From Brachionus rotundiformis (taxonomy: Eukaryota > Rotifera > Eurotatoria > Ploima > Brachionidae), in NCBI GenBank assembly GCA_016802295.1, contig JAESIW010000062.1, positions 111,233-175,232 of the forward strand: 64,000 nucleotides of DNA. Direction: 5' to 3'. Below the pieces are notes generated by a model that was not told where the DNA came from, ran no database searches, and was given only the letters and a program-made list of their open reading frames with translations. Positions 30,970 through 43,485 of the stretch are shown here, piece after piece (within the stretch, counting starts at the first letter, position 1; each line of letters begins with the position of its first letter). Position numbers and translations under genes: made by a program.

Positions 30970-33900
30970 ATCAATTATTTGAAATTGATTCTGTTTAAAC
31001 TTTTTTTTTTAACAATTCTAATTTTGATTAAATTTGATTTATATTTATAGTATTTAATTGCTTACAACAAAAAAGATTTTTCAATTAAAATAATTATGTA
31101 AATTGTTCAATTTATGTCATCATTTCGAATTTTTTTTTTAAAAACTTAAAAATATCCCAATTGTATAGAAAAAAAAAAAGAAACTTTCTAATTTTAAAAT
31201 AATGGTAATTATCACCTTTTTAATTAAAAATAAAAAGCCAAATGTTTTAACAAAAAAATCATAACATTTAAATATATTCTTTTTGAAATAGTCACATTAA
31301 CTGAACTATTAACGTAAATACTTTTTCACAATAAATCAAAATTTTTGTTTTTTGAAAAAGAGTCTTTGAACGCTATGTAAAAAATATTTTAAAAAAATAC
31401 CGTACGTTATATACAAAAACGAAACTTCAGTTCCAAATTGGCTAAATTTTGTTTCGATATGTTTACTTGATGTGTATTCTTATAATATTTTTTTACAAAG
31501 CTTTCAAGACTCGCTTTCTAAAAACTAAAATTTTGATTTATTTCAAGTTTTTCCAGGCATCTGTCAATCAATAAGAGCTAAAATGGCGCCTTTTTTGTCT
31601 TGCAACCTCATAGAATATCTCTCGAAACTCTTAACCCATGCATTTCACTCTTTGTCTTCTGTAAAAAGGCTAACTATAAATATTGGCACATTTTCTACTG
31701 GCTATGGATATTATAAGTATCCATGTAGTTGTTAGACCAGCGTTTCGCACTTCATTCCTAATAGTATGAAGACTAAAACCACTAGCGATATAACAATAAC
31801 ACAGCTTGATTAATTTGCCAGTACTATAAGAATCGGTACTCTGACTAATCAGCAAAAATGGACATATCTTCTGATATATTTAATCGCTTGGATGTGTCAT
31901 CGGATTGGTTGATTCTTGATTAGATTCCGGTCGGAAAATATATCCGATTAAATACGATATTCTTTGACTCAGCATTTTTTCCTATTTTTCACTCATAATG
32001 GATAATTTGCAACACGTGATTTATTTAATACTTTAGTATTATAATTATTTTCAATTCAGTTTGGCACCAAATATTAAGTCTTGGTTTTTGACTTTAGGGA
32101 TATAAGACAAAAATAAGTAAAACTTTTTTTTTAGTGAAAAATTAATTTAATAGAATCCGAAATTTTAACAAAAGATAGCGGTTTATATATATAGAAGCAA
32201 GAAAGTTAGAACTAGCTGTAGTCAATATTAGAACATGCAACTGTAAGTTATATTTAGAGACATGTTTAGACTTAACAGGAAAAATTAATAATTTAAGAAA
32301 AGGTTTGACTTTTAAATATATCAAAAATTTTATTGAAATGTTAGTTTTTATTAATTTAAAGTTTTTAAAAAAATTTCATTTCGTTATATATATTTTACTT
32401 GATTAACTTCATTAATTCAGATTCTTGATTATTTTGCTCATTTTCAGACTATTGTTTTTGTTTGTCGCATAAAGTAAATTTAAATAAACGACAATTTTTA
32501 AATAATTATCTAAGAATAAATAAGGTAATCACAATTATTAGTATCATACAAAAAAGATTATTATCAATTTTCTATACCTATCACTATTTTAAATAAAAAA
32601 AAATAAAATTGTAACAAAATCGTCATCATTTTTATCTAAAATAAAATATTTAATTATTTAGGGATTTAAAAAAATTCTTAAAATCTCTAATAATTATTTT
32701 TAATTAATATAAAATTTCAAATTAACTAACTCACAAAATCATACTATTGCTTTAAAATTAAAAATCTGAAAATAAATAACTGTAAAATTGTAAACTTTGA
32801 AATTGATTTGTTGTAGATTTCAAATGGTATCTTTTCCAAGACTAAATTTTTTATTCAGAACTTAGGTGTGTTAAAAAAAGATTTGTTCTAAGTGAAATTA
32901 AAATCAAAAAACTTTTTAAATTCTTAAAGATAAAATGTATTTTTATTTTCCTTTGCAGAGCCATATTGATTTATTTTTTAAACTGAGAGACAAAAAAATT
33001 TTTTTTCATTATAATTTACATTATGATCGTCTTACAAAGAAATTACATTTTTTTTGGTCATATATCGAATCGATTTGAAAATGTTTAAATAAACAGAAAG
33101 AATCAAATACTTCTATATAATGTATCCTAGGATATAAAGACACAGAAATTCAAAAAATTTTACAAATCAAAAAACAAAATTTTATCCTAAGTCACTTTTT
33201 TTAGTGGTTTAAATTAAATTTTAATATTTCTAGATTTAATTATTTTAATTATTCGCTATTAAGTGATTATTTAGAATTTAATTTAATACGTTAATTTTCA
33301 AGAAACAATCTAAAACTAAGTTAATGTTTGTATTAATATCTTCAAACCTTTTTTCAAGATCTTCTTTTGATGCTTCGAAATTAAAAATCTCGTTTTATAG
33401 ATTGATTATATTTTTTGAGATTCTTCTTTGCTTTAAATAGATTTCAGTTACATCACAATCGAACTCTCTATGTTCTTGATCTAAATCAAAAGACATTAAA
33501 ATCATGTTGTCAGCTACTCTCTTTTTTTCTTTCGAATAATAGTGTTGTTTTTATTAATTGCGTAATAATGCTCCAGGCAGATTTTTTTTTAATTGAATAC
33601 AGCTTCAAAGCATTTGGCAATGATTGCGTCATCAAGTGATTCAAAAAATTTTATTATTTTCGTTATCGATTCATTATATTCATGATTTTTGTTTAAAAAC
33701 GTTTTTATGATATTATTGTAGATGAATATAACCACTTTGTTGTTCAAAGAGTCCTTTTGTTGGGAGTTTTGACCGATTCACAGTTAAAGTATTGATTAAG
33801 ATTTGAAGGTATTTATCAAAACAATTGTAAGAAGAATTTTCTGTTATTTTAAGCTCCTTTACTTTTTGACCCATTACTGCAGTCGCAGTTGACCAAGCGA

Positions 33901-34780
33901 GCTTCAAATACAAAAATCTTTAATTTCAAATTCCTATAATTTTCCTCATTTGTAGTAAAATAGGGCTTTTTACTATAAGTTATTTGTCTTGGATAAAAAA
34001 AATATTCATGTTTTGTATTTTTACTACTAATTTAAAACATTTTAATTTTACTAATTATTTTCATAATCACAACTAAATAGAATCAATTGTTGCAAGATTA
34101 AATAAAACAAAACAATTTTTAATTTAAAATTATATTTTTAAGAGTGTTTGGTGAAAAAAATTGTGCTGTATTTTTTTAGAGGTAATCAGGGGCCTAGCCA
34201 GATCAATTAACAATCTATTGAATCTATTGAAATGAATACCGTTTCTATTTTTCATTAACAAAAATATAAAACAATTATTCTTTTTGTTTGAAATAATTGC
34301 CCCCAAATCTAGAATGACAAGTTTGGCAAAACAACTAATTATTTATTTCACTTTGAATATTATATGTAGGTATAACTTAGCTTTATTCAGAACTTATAGT
34401 ATTAGCATAGCTAATGTTAGTTTGTTGTAAAAAAAGTGGGTTTTACGGTAAAATATAAGGGGTTTAACTTTTTTGTAGTAAAATCTCTTGTCAATTCAGA
34501 TCCATGTCATAAATTTTTTTAAAAAAGTTCATATGGAAGTTTTGAGCTTTTAAGTTTTTTTTTCTATAACTATTTATTCATTACCTATACTAATTTTCAT
34601 AAGCTTTATTTTCGGACAAAGTAGTCATTTTGTTTCAAGGGTGGTTATGGATGGTTTCCAGAATAAAATTATGTTAACCTGTGGACAAAATTCGTTTTCT
34701 CGCTTTCAGAGAAAATGAGAATTTTTTTCGAAAATTCCACCTGGTCGCCTAAACGCTGTATCAAATCATTTGAAGAAATT
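30970..34780. other. Long stretch with no recognisable gene
   Basis: About 3.8 kb of AT-rich DNA. Short open stretches (for example minus 31670-31855 and 33713-33913, plus 33415-33639) show no motif I recognise and are most likely chance or decayed TE sequence. A TTTTACGGTA motif near 34436 resembles the terminus of the MITE at 43486. Confidence 0.4.
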
Positions 34781-34835
34781 CAGAGTAAAGAGATTTTGGC
34801 AGTAACTTTTGTGTATAGCCTCGCTTTGGCACTGG

Positions 34836-35462
34836 TCAATAAATCATGACGTAGTCTCCAATTAGAAATTCAACATGTCTGTGTCTTTGGTCATACCGTT
34901 CTTTATAGTAGTCCATTTCCCGGCTTTGTTTGACTTGCACGTTTTCATAACTGGTTCTCAAACGTTTAATTAAGTCCATTTTGTAGTCTATTTTATCATC
35001 GCTCTCATTCGAGGGCTTACTACGCTGGACTCCGAAAATCAGATCTCCAGGAAATATGGGGTCTCGCCCATACAACAAGAAATAAAGTGTTTCTTGTATT
35101 AGATCGTGAATTTTAACACGATAAGCCATCAGACAATCATCAAGCAACTTGTCCCAATCCGTCTGACTTTTATTGATTACCGTTGCGAGCGCGTTTGCCA
35201 AAAATCGGTTAAACCACTCTACCTTCCCATTAGCTTGTCGATGTTTAGCACTGCAGTCTATTTTATCGATAACAAGTCGTTTGCACATTGCTCGGCAAAG
35301 CTGGGAAGTAAATTGAGTCCCTTGGTCTGTCAGGACTCTGGATGGACACCCATGTCGGGTTACTATTAAGTGATAAAAACGCTCAGCAACCTCTTCAGCT
35401 ACTAAAGTTTTCAAATGACAAGCCTCTACCCAATTGGTAAAACAATCAACTATCACGAACAA
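34836..35462 (-). pseudogene. Gypsy integrase catalytic core and tail
   Basis: A 208-codon frame with the three catalytic acidic residues in context: VIVDCFTNWVEA (Asp 1), VLTDQGTQFTS (Asp 2) and ANGKVEWFNRFL (Glu). The region after about residue 150 (YDQRHRHVEFLIGDYVMIY) leads into the GPY-type C-terminal part, which decays after a stop at 34836. It lies in the same frame as the RT end, separated by one stop and a few codons, at the deletion junction. Confidence 0.88.
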
Positions 35463-35474
35463 ATACCTAAAACC

Positions 35475-35853
35475 TCAAAATCTCGCGTCCATGTATCTTT
35501 GAAAAGTTGCCGGAGCGTTAGTTAGGCCAATGGGCATTACAAGGAATTCATAAAGACCATAATGGCTAATAAAGGCTGTTTTTTCCCTATCACCTTCTAG
35601 TATGAGTATTTGCCAATACCCGGAAATCGATGGTTGAGAAATACAAAGCCTGCCCGAAAGCATCCAAATAGTCATCTATCCGTGGCAGTGGATAAACGTC
35701 CCTTTTTGTCACTTTATTTAATTCCCTGTAGTCCACACAGAAGCGGATTGTCCCATCTTTCTTCCCTACTAGAACTACTGGAGCTGCCCACGGACTCTTT
35801 GATGGCTGGATAACTTGTAGATCAAGCATATCCTTGATGTGTTCCTCAATCAC
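35475..35853 (-). pseudogene. Gypsy reverse transcriptase, N-terminal half only
   Basis: The first frame reads VIQPSKSPWAAPVVLVGKKD, FCVDYRELNKVT and YPLPRIDDYL. After a frameshift near 35640 it continues SGYWQI, KTAFISHYGLYEFLVMPIG and LTNAPATFQRYMD. The sequence then jumps straight to integrase: the YxDD active-site block, RNase H and the integrase zinc finger are missing. Confidence 0.88.
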
Positions 35854-36428
35854 CTTCCGTTCTGTGACTCCCGTTCTGCGCGGTGGAACTTTTTGGTAAA
35901 CTGTTTCCAGTTTCTATTGTGTTTATTATGTTATGAGCATTGTCTGGTTTTACTAACTTTTTAGGAAAAAAGATCTCTATTATTAGACAAGAGTCTTTTA
36001 AAAATCTTCGCCTCATCGTCTTTTAAATGCATCTCAGTTTCATCTATACATTCAGGTAAAACAATTTCTTCCTCCTGATTCTTTTCTCCTTCAACCTTTT
36101 TCTTTTCAGTCAATTCCCTGCTTTTCTCATTTACATTAAAGTTAAACAAAGTTCTTCTTAAAATTTTTGAGATGCCTTAAAATGGTAGCCTTAAGTAAAC
36201 AAACTGTTTTCTTAGTTAAATTTGATACGTTTAGCTTAATCTCTTCGCCGTGTTCTATGATACCTTTAGCTATGAATACTCCGAGCCTTTCTACAAGATA
36301 AGGGTTGTTGGTGTCAAGAACAAGAACATCGTTCCAAAAGGGTTTATTAGGCTTAGTAATTGTAACATAGCTGCAAAAAGGAGGAATAAAATTATCTTCA
36401 AGTGAATAGAGGTAAAAAGTTCTTGATG

Positions 36429-36881
36429 CTAAAATACGGTAGGGTCATAAAGATCATATTCTCGATCTAAGCTAACATTTTTGAAACTAGGCCTAATAGC
36501 CACGTCGAATTTCAGTACGAAATCCATACCCAAAATGCAATCATATGGTAACTTATCAACTACATAAAATTCAACTATATAAAAGACATTGTGAATTTCA
36601 ACAGGTAGGAGCACCTTTGAATGTGCTGTTAATTTAGATTCATCCCCTAATTGAATTTCACATGACTGCTTTAAAGGGGTTATCTCAACAATCTGCTTTA
36701 TATTTTTAAGAAAATTTTTTTTAACATAATTGACACCTGCTCCAGTATCTAAGCAATTATTCAAAGGGATTCCAAAAACTTGAGCTGGAAGTTCTATTAA
36801 CTTAGAAGCTTTTAACTTAAGGCTGATTGTTTTATGTACATTTAAATCTTTTGGGTCATTACTTAACTCTTCAGAGAACAT
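36429..36881 (-). pseudogene. Gypsy aspartic protease region
   Basis: A 150-codon frame with the catalytic LDTGAGVNYV motif (about residues 43-52) and the downstream hydrophobic ILGMDF motif (about residues 115-120) typical of retropepsins. The retroelement protease normally processes the Gag-Pol polyprotein. The frame closes before RT, so the polyprotein is interrupted. Confidence 0.8.
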
Positions 36882-37244
36882 GTGGGAGAATGGGGCATGG
36901 TAAAAACATGGGTCATAAATAGAATACGTGCAAAGTTGATGTTTGTTTATTGGGTCAGAAGAAGTAGTTGTTGAATTAACAAAAGCATTTACGTTTGAGT
37001 TATTACCAATTGACTGAGACTGTACTGGGTTTGAATTTGGTTGTGATTTTGGGCATGCCCTTTGTAAATGACTTTGTATTAATATATATCTCTTAACTTG
37101 GCCACAGCAATCAATCAGTTGAGTTAGACTAACAACTAGCTACTAAATTGAGGACACTCATGAATATAAAGGGACAAATAACCAGACTTAGCTAGGCCTA
37201 TATTATATAGTAACACGTCAACATTACCGAATTTTGATTTTTAA

Positions 37245-37370
37245 AATAATCTAAAAAGTATTCAATTGTATCAAGATTCAAAAAGATCTTCATAGATTCA
37301 GCAACTAGAGACCTTGATTCATAGTTTCTAAAAAGTATATATCTAAGACTCTAAGATAAAAATGATTTGA
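37245..37370 (-). repeat. Inverted repeat R3, left arm
   Basis: Its reverse complement matches 38755-38875 over about 120 bp, including AAACTATGAATCAAGGTCTC and TTTTTGAATCTTGATACAAT. Between the arms lie LINE RT debris and a foldback element. Confidence 0.75.
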
Positions 37371-37384
37371 GTTGTTTCTGTTAC

Positions 37385-38060
37385 TATTATGAATCAGATA
37401 GTCCATTATTTTCTCAGAAAACAAACCACGGTTCTGCTTTGTAGCAACAAATTTCAAAAATTGCTTGTTTGCCCTGTCATCGAACAGATCAACTTTTAAT
37501 TTTTTATGAATTGTTTTGATACTTGTCTTAAGTGAGAAATATTAGATGATTTTCAAAATCCGATTTTGAATTTCAGATTTAATCTACTGGGTACCCGATT
37601 GAAGTATTATAAAGCAGTAATCGAAAAGTGATCTTATGAGAGACATATAAAGCATTCTATTGATTTCTATTGAGGATCTCTATTTAAAGCTTCTTACCTT
37701 CCTGGATAGATTAATTTTGGAGATTTTTTTTGAGTTAATTATCTTTAGATGTTCTTTAATCTTAGATGTTCTTTGGTCAATTTTAGGATCTAAATTTATA
37801 ACAAAGAATATCGGAATGGGTTCAATTGAGATTTGACTGTTTCCGATTTTTATTTTCATTCCATACTTTTATCATAGTTCTTGCGATGTCCAGCTCTAGT
37901 TAATATTGCATAGCAGGTCTTCTTTTCGTTGATTTTAAATCCCCACTTTTTGCAGTACTCAATAATTTTGTCAACTGCGTTTTGAAGAATTTAATAAAAG
38001 TCACATAAGCAATTTGCGTATGAAACTCCTTCAATTTTATTTTTAATAAGCGTGAGAACA
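37385..38060 (-). pseudogene. LINE reverse transcriptase fragment
   Basis: On the minus strand, frames joined by stops read GVSYANCLCDF, followed by AVDKIIEYCKKWGFKINEKK and TCYAILTRAGHRKNY. This is the region after the YADD box of jockey/CR1-like RTs, where the helix ending W-G-(L/F)-x-(I/L)-N-xx-K-T is conserved. Here the YADD box reads YANC, so the active site is lost. Further frames to about 37390 keep RT-like residues (VVCFLRK). Confidence 0.65.
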
Positions 38061-38515
38061 TATATTCCTTTCATGTTTAATTTTTTATCTAATTTTTTCA
38101 CACATTTGATTTATAAATAGTAAGATAATTAAAAAAATTACGATCTAGTTTTTAACGAGGAATAAATTTTAATTTGAAATAAGTTTTTAATTCGTTAGAG
38201 TATATAGGTGTTAATATTTAAAAATCAAACAGTAGAATAAAATATATTCTATTTTTATTGTTACAGCAAAACAAACAATTTAAGCTAAAATTTTACAAGA
38301 ATTTTTCTTCTATATTTTAACAGAATTAATTTCGAACTAATATTTTTGGAATAATTCTTTATAAAGTTTATAAAAAAGAGCTTGAAAAGTTACATTTAAA
38401 AAGAATATTTTAGTGTCTTGATAGCTATTGAACTAAAAATAAAATGTATTATTTGTATATTTTTGAATAAACTATTCAAAATGCATTTCACGGAGATTAA
38501 AGATCTCCAGTCCTT

Positions 38516-38725
38516 TAAATTCGATCATTTAAATTCAGATAAACTTGAATAGTTTTTTACAGTCATGAATAATTTTTGTTTTCTTAATGCAATTACTCTG
38601 CAAAGTTTGTGCAGAAATGTATTTTTGAATTAAGTTTGCTTAAAGATCAAGCATTTTACAGAACTAAATATTCCATGAGGCAAAAAGTTATTTAATTTTT
38701 CTGAATTGAAACGATCGAATTGAAA
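38516..38725. repeat. Foldback (MITE-like) element, copy B
   Basis: AATTCGATCATTTAAATTCAG at the left (38519) is inverted as CTGAATTGAAACGATCGAATT at the right (about 38700), and ACTCTGCAAAGTTTGTGCAG lies between. It is the same family as 500-835. Confidence 0.65.
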
Positions 38726-38754
38726 GTAACTTGATCATTGTTTGATCATTTTTT

Positions 38755-38875
38755 ATCATTTTTATCTAAGATATATACTTTTCAGAAACTATGAATCAAG
38801 GTCTCGAGCGTCTGAATCTATCAAGATCTTTTTGAATCTTGATACAATTGAATACTTTTTAGATTAAAATACTTT
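38755..38875 (+). repeat. Inverted repeat R3, right arm
   Basis: Reverse-complement partner of 37245-37370. Immediately after it, GGAATCACTTGAAATTGTAA (38889-38908) also matches the duplicated segment at about 1533 and 18717, so pieces of that repeat are dispersed here. Confidence 0.75.
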
Positions 38876-38929
38876 TTAAAGATTCTAAGGAATCACTTGA
38901 AATTGTAAACAATTCTCATGATTTTTACA

Positions 38930-40290
38930 TTGCACTATTTTGTATTCAAACTGAACTTCTTTTTCTTCAGTTTTTTATATGATTATTTTTGCATTACCCA
39001 CCTTTGTAAAAACATGTTTTTTAGGTGGTGAATAGTCAATTTTTTAATTTCTAAGATTAGTTCTCTTTTTTACATAAGTAAAATATTTTAAAAAAGAATA
39101 TTTTAATGATTAAAAAGGCAACTTTCTTTATCTAAACAAAAACACTTATATAAAATGTTTTGAAACTGTTTTCGGTATCATGAAAACGACTTCTAAATTT
39201 GGAATTATTTGGATTTAAAAAGAATATTTAAAAAAAATTTTCTGTATAAATAATAAAGCTAAAAAATTTTTTTTACCATAAAATATATTATATTGAAAAA
39301 ACTGAAACTTTTTTTATGCAAATTAAAAAAAATACATTATTGTGAAAAAATTTGTATTAAAATTTTAAATATGATTTTTTATCAAAATAAAAAGTCTTCT
39401 TCTTAAGCCTAGACTGTTACAAATTATCAGTTCGTTTTAAAATATTTTATAAGATAAATAGTGTTTTCTTAAATTTAAAAATTAGAAAGAAATAGATATA
39501 TTTTTATAAAATTATGCAAAATTAAAATAATATCATAAATATTTTATTTCAATGTAAAATTTTAAGAAAAATACTTTTAAATAAAAAGTATTAATTATAG
39601 GATTATTTAAATATTCTTTTAAAAATTTACTAAAAGAGTTAATAGGCTAAAAAGGTATGTATGTTTTAATTAAGAAATATAAATGTTATCAGGTGGTTAA
39701 AAGACTAGTTTAGACTGTATTATTATTCTTTATTAATCATTAATTAAGTAACTAAGTTTGTTAAATTGATTGAATTTTCGGTGGTTACAATATTATTTAT
39801 AAAATAAATAGATTCTTTTTTATCTTGTTTTAATAAATATTAATACTAATTGATATCTTTAATTATATACAACTAATGGCTGTAAGAGGAAAATTGGAAG
39901 ATCCTAGGAAGTAATTTATGTAAATAAAAAGAAAAATGACGATGTTCCTAAACTTGTACCGTGGAACGCCTTTGCAAGGACCAACAGTTACAGCCGAGTG
40001 AGGATATAGACATCTTTTTTTCGAATTTTCTGATACCAAGATGTGCAATGCTTAGCCAATGATAAAAAAAGATACAAGATAGATTATACATTGATAAAAA
40101 CAAAGAAAAATGTTGACAGACCATTATCAGCTGCTGAATTGCGGAGCACATCTTATCCTCGGGTTCTTTGACAGACTCTTATTACATTTTATTGTCACTT
40201 GCTTTATTATATTAATAATTAATAAAAAATAGTTTCTTGATTAGATAAAAATGTGATTTTATTTTTTTTTTTTTAGAGTAATAAATAAAA
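38930..40290. other. No gene seen
   Basis: AT-rich. Overlapping minus-strand open stretches at 39863-40151 are short, out of frame with each other and carry no recognisable motif. Confidence 0.4.
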
Positions 40291-40299
40291 ATTGTTATT

Positions 40300-40445
40300 T
40301 GGAAGCTCAATTTATGCCTTTTTCACCAATTTTTGAAGGCAATCGCCCCCAGTTTCTTTAAATAGCAAGGTTAGCTTCAGCGCTGCGTAAAGCTTTTAAC
40401 TCAGCATCTCCATTGGAGTCTTTTTCAACTCGCCACGGCTGATGT
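40300..40445 (-). pseudogene. Possible exon remnant, unrecognised
   Basis: The minus-strand frame reads RVEKDSNGDAELKALRSAEA followed by a stop and NWGRLPSKIGEKG. Its composition is more protein-like than the surroundings, and the GC content is locally higher. I do not recognise the family. Confidence 0.35.
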
Positions 40446-41004
40446 TTTTACCATTCTACATATATACACAAACAAGACAGTACAGAGTTGAAAGATTATG
40501 ATAAACTGAAAGAGGAAATAAACAAAAATAAAAAAAAATATTTTTTTTTCTATTTTTTTTAATCAATGAACTAGCATCCATATGATTGTTGAATCTTTAT
40601 CCACCTGATATGTCAATCGGACCTTGGCAAATTGGAAGAATCTGGTTGAGAGCTTTCTTTGTTACCGGCCATCAAATCATTACCAAATTTCTCATTGAAT
40701 TATAACGATTTTGGATCATTTATTTTGTTCCAATGGTATCTAATTTTTTCGCTTCAGAGCTTAAGAGTTTGAATTTATATTTTAGTTCCATCTTTTTTGG
40801 CCATCATGCTTTCCAAATCATTGTTATGTCATCCATCAACATTTGGAAGACCTGTTGGTCATTTATGAGCCAGATAAGCTCCTTTTTGGAGCTTTTTTTC
40901 CTATAGGTCGGAACATTCAGATGCTCGAGTATGGATGCCCAGTTCATATTGATATTGGTAAACTTAATTTTGCGCTCAATGGTGTCAGAAAGATTTTTTT
41001 TATG

Positions 41005-42010
41005 GAATCCATGTAACTGTTTGCCAAGTGGTATTGGTCTGTGGAAATTTCAAAAAAACAGCTTTTATGAACGATCTGCAACTGTCCAAGTGTCTGTGCT
41101 TGCTTTTCAACATTTAGACTTGAAACAATGTCCATTCTTTTCTGAGAATTTGCCACCAATTATTAAATTGATCAATGAAAGAATGGAGACTTAAAGGTCA
41201 GAACCAAAATACTTTGCACGCTCAACGATCAATACTCTCTTGTGATCTCGAGGGTGAATTCTTATCTTATTATTAAATACCACCTTAATCATTTGATTAA
41301 TCTCTTTTACTTAGACTAAAATTTTAAACTCCGCTAAAGCTTTTTCATTACTTATATGTGAATCAGCTAAAACTTCTAAGGACTGATAACTGTCTCTTTG
41401 ATCTCAGTAAAAAATACATTAAAAAAGATTGGTAAAATAAGGCTACACTAGTTTTTCGGATGGTAAAGGAACATCATTTAAGTTTAGGACCAAGAGAAAT
41501 GTTAAAAAATAGTCAAGAACTGCATGTAACCACTGCTACTACAATTAAGTATCCCTCTGGCACAATGAATTATGTTTAAGTGAATTGCCTGATAGCGCCA
41601 CTCATTATTTAAAGATAAAAGCCGATTAAAATCAAGGATGGATCAACTTATGCTTTTTTTTCTGGATCATTGGAATATACCACATCACTTTCATATTTTA
41701 TTTTTCATTTAACTAAAAAATCCGGCTTTGTGAAATTTGGAACAAAAAACAAAAACAAAATATCAAAAATGCTAGGGCTGAAGTTCTGAAAGAGCAAAAC
41801 ATTCTCTGTTAGTTAAAACACTGGTACATCCTCTTTTAATTTAAGTTCTGAATTCAGCAGACTTATTGCAGAGTTTTGCAGATTGGTGTTGCAAAGGATG
41901 TACCAAGTGCTACAATTCACGGGACATGTTTTGCTCCTTCTGAACTTGAGCTTTGGCATTTTTGATATTTTGTTTTTTGTTCCAAATTTCACAATGTCAA
42001 AAAAGACTTG
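41005..42010. repeat. Repeat unit R2, copy 2
   Basis: Counterpart of 26115-26785. It has about 140 extra bases at 41500-41635 (a plus-strand frame there reads NSQELHVTTATTIKYPSG) and a foldback insertion (41728-41994) that the other copy lacks. Confidence 0.65.
41728..41994. mobile_element. Foldback MITE with about 110-bp arms
   Basis: The left arm TTGTGAAATTTGGAACAAAA is mirrored by the right arm's TTTTGTTCCAAATTTCACAA. Pairing extends inward through ATATCAAAAATGC and GAGCAAAACAT to GGTACATCC. The paralogous sequence at about 26707 runs ACTAAAAAAAGCTTGGC without it, giving the empty site. A-rich flanks (AAAAAA) could be the target duplication. Confidence 0.85.
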
Positions 42011-42243
42011 GCCAGTTTTATTTTAGTATCTTGGAAAATTTGCTAGCCAAAAAACGGTCTGACCAGCAGTATTTAGCTGTTCATGTGTACAAATACATCA
42101 AAAACATTTCAGTAATTCATGATAGTTATTTATGCAAAATATACCATGACTCGACTCCGTTTCCAAGCAAGACAAAGGGAGATTACTTTGTAGCTACATC
42201 AGGACAGGGATCGTTGTTAATGGATCAAAATTATGCCAACTAG
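42005..42243 (+). pseudogene. Partial copy of glycosyltransferase-like exon 2 (3' part)
   Basis: Encodes QQYLAVHVYKYIKNISVIHD then CKIYHDSTPFPSK, nearly identical to the functional genes at 44031 and 49747. After PFPSKTKGDYFVAT it departs and stops at 42243. No exon 1 or exon 2 start is present: it begins at the R2 boundary, as in the 26-kb copy. Confidence 0.8.
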
Positions 42244-42249
42244 TTTGTT

Positions 42250-43485
42250 TTAATATTCGAATTCATAGTTGTCATATTTTTTCTAAAGATTTAAAATTCC
42301 ATTTTATTATTTTTATAAATAGGTTATCTATCCAGAAGATAAAAATTCCCATAATATTTGAAAAATTTATGTTTTTATTTTTATCAATAAACTATTTTTT
42401 TATCGTAAAATCGTGTTTGACAACTCTAGGTAATTAACTCTAAAATTTTTAAAGACTATTTTTTGTTAGAGTTAAAGCTAAATTCGGACTTTATTTTGAG
42501 AAAATATGGCATATTCAGGGTATATTCCAGCTAATTGGGGTTTTGTAGTTCCTTTCAATTAGAACGGTTTAATTCAGAAAAACTTGAATAACCTTTTTAA
42601 CATTGTAAGAAAAAAGATTAGACTTGGGTTCTTAAAATAAAATATTGATGTATCCTGAGTTTTTTTGTCACTAAATTTACTGAAGATGAGTATGATTATG
42701 ATAAATTTAGCTCTTAAATTATTTAATGAACAGTTGAAATTATCTCTGGATTTAATTTAATTATCTTCTGTGAGAGTTTTTTTTGTGGATATTTAAAGAT
42801 GATCTAATGTGATCTAAGTTTTATGAAATGTCTGATAGTGAGTATCGAGGAGTTGATGACTATGTAACTTCTGAATCATAATCTGAAGACGAGGTTAGGA
42901 ATCCAATAAAAAGAAAAGAGCCAGGAAGAACTGGATCTATGAGAGAACATTCCACGATCAAGAAGCATCCAAAGACTATAATTTAATTATGTAAGAAAAG
43001 TGGAATTATTGAGTCAACTAAGGTTTGTATTTCTGGACCAATTACCAAAGAAAAACAAGAAACAATCCTAAAATTTTTAATCTAGACTTTCTAGGCAAAA
43101 ATAAAATGAAATTAAATATTTACTCACCTAATTGTCTTCAAATTGTTTTAATTAATCCAATTTAAAGAACTAATATTAAGCTAGTAGTTATTTTAGTTGT
43201 GAAATCAGTCTATTCTTAATTTAGTTATAGATTCAGAATATTACTTTTTTTATTATTTAATTTTATTTTTAGTTAATCATTCTAGCGGTGTTTAGTAAAC
43301 ATGTAAAAAAATAATTAATTAAATTTCGTATTTAATTAAACTTAAATTATTAAAATTGGGAGAGAATGAGATCTTCCATCATGGAAAAAAAAATTAAATT
43401 TATTTAAACCATTTATTTTTGTTTTTTTTTTTGAAATTGAATACTTTTTTTTTAAATATAATAAGAATAAATTTAATAAGATTTA
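42250..43485. other. No intact gene; TE scraps
   Basis: A third partial foldback-family match (TTTAATTCAGAAAAACTTGA near 42568) and a short coding-like stretch near 42830-42990 (SDSEYRGVDDYVTSES, then IKRKEPGRTGSMREHSTIKK), acidic then basic, like the N-terminus of a transposase. Too short to classify. Confidence 0.4.

Larger units (their letters stand above)
34790..37130 (-). mobile_element. Defective Ty3/gypsy retrotransposon (gag knuckle-PR-RT-IN, internal deletion)
   Basis: On the minus strand, in order: a degenerate zinc knuckle with SHLQRACPKS (about 37090-37040); an aspartic protease (36881-36429: NNCLDTGAGVNYV, CILGMDF); linker sequence ending KIFKRLLSNNRDLFS (36149-35961); reverse transcriptase (35853-35475); integrase (35462-34836) and the start of its C-terminal tail. 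PR-RT-IN order is diagnostic of Ty3/gypsy. LTRs were not found. Stops, frameshifts and a large deletion make it inactive. Confidence 0.88.

Noticed and set aside
30970..34780. Short open frames at 31670-31855, 33415-33639 and 33713-33913
   Set aside because: Each is under 75 codons, unrelated to the next and without recognisable motifs in AT-rich DNA.
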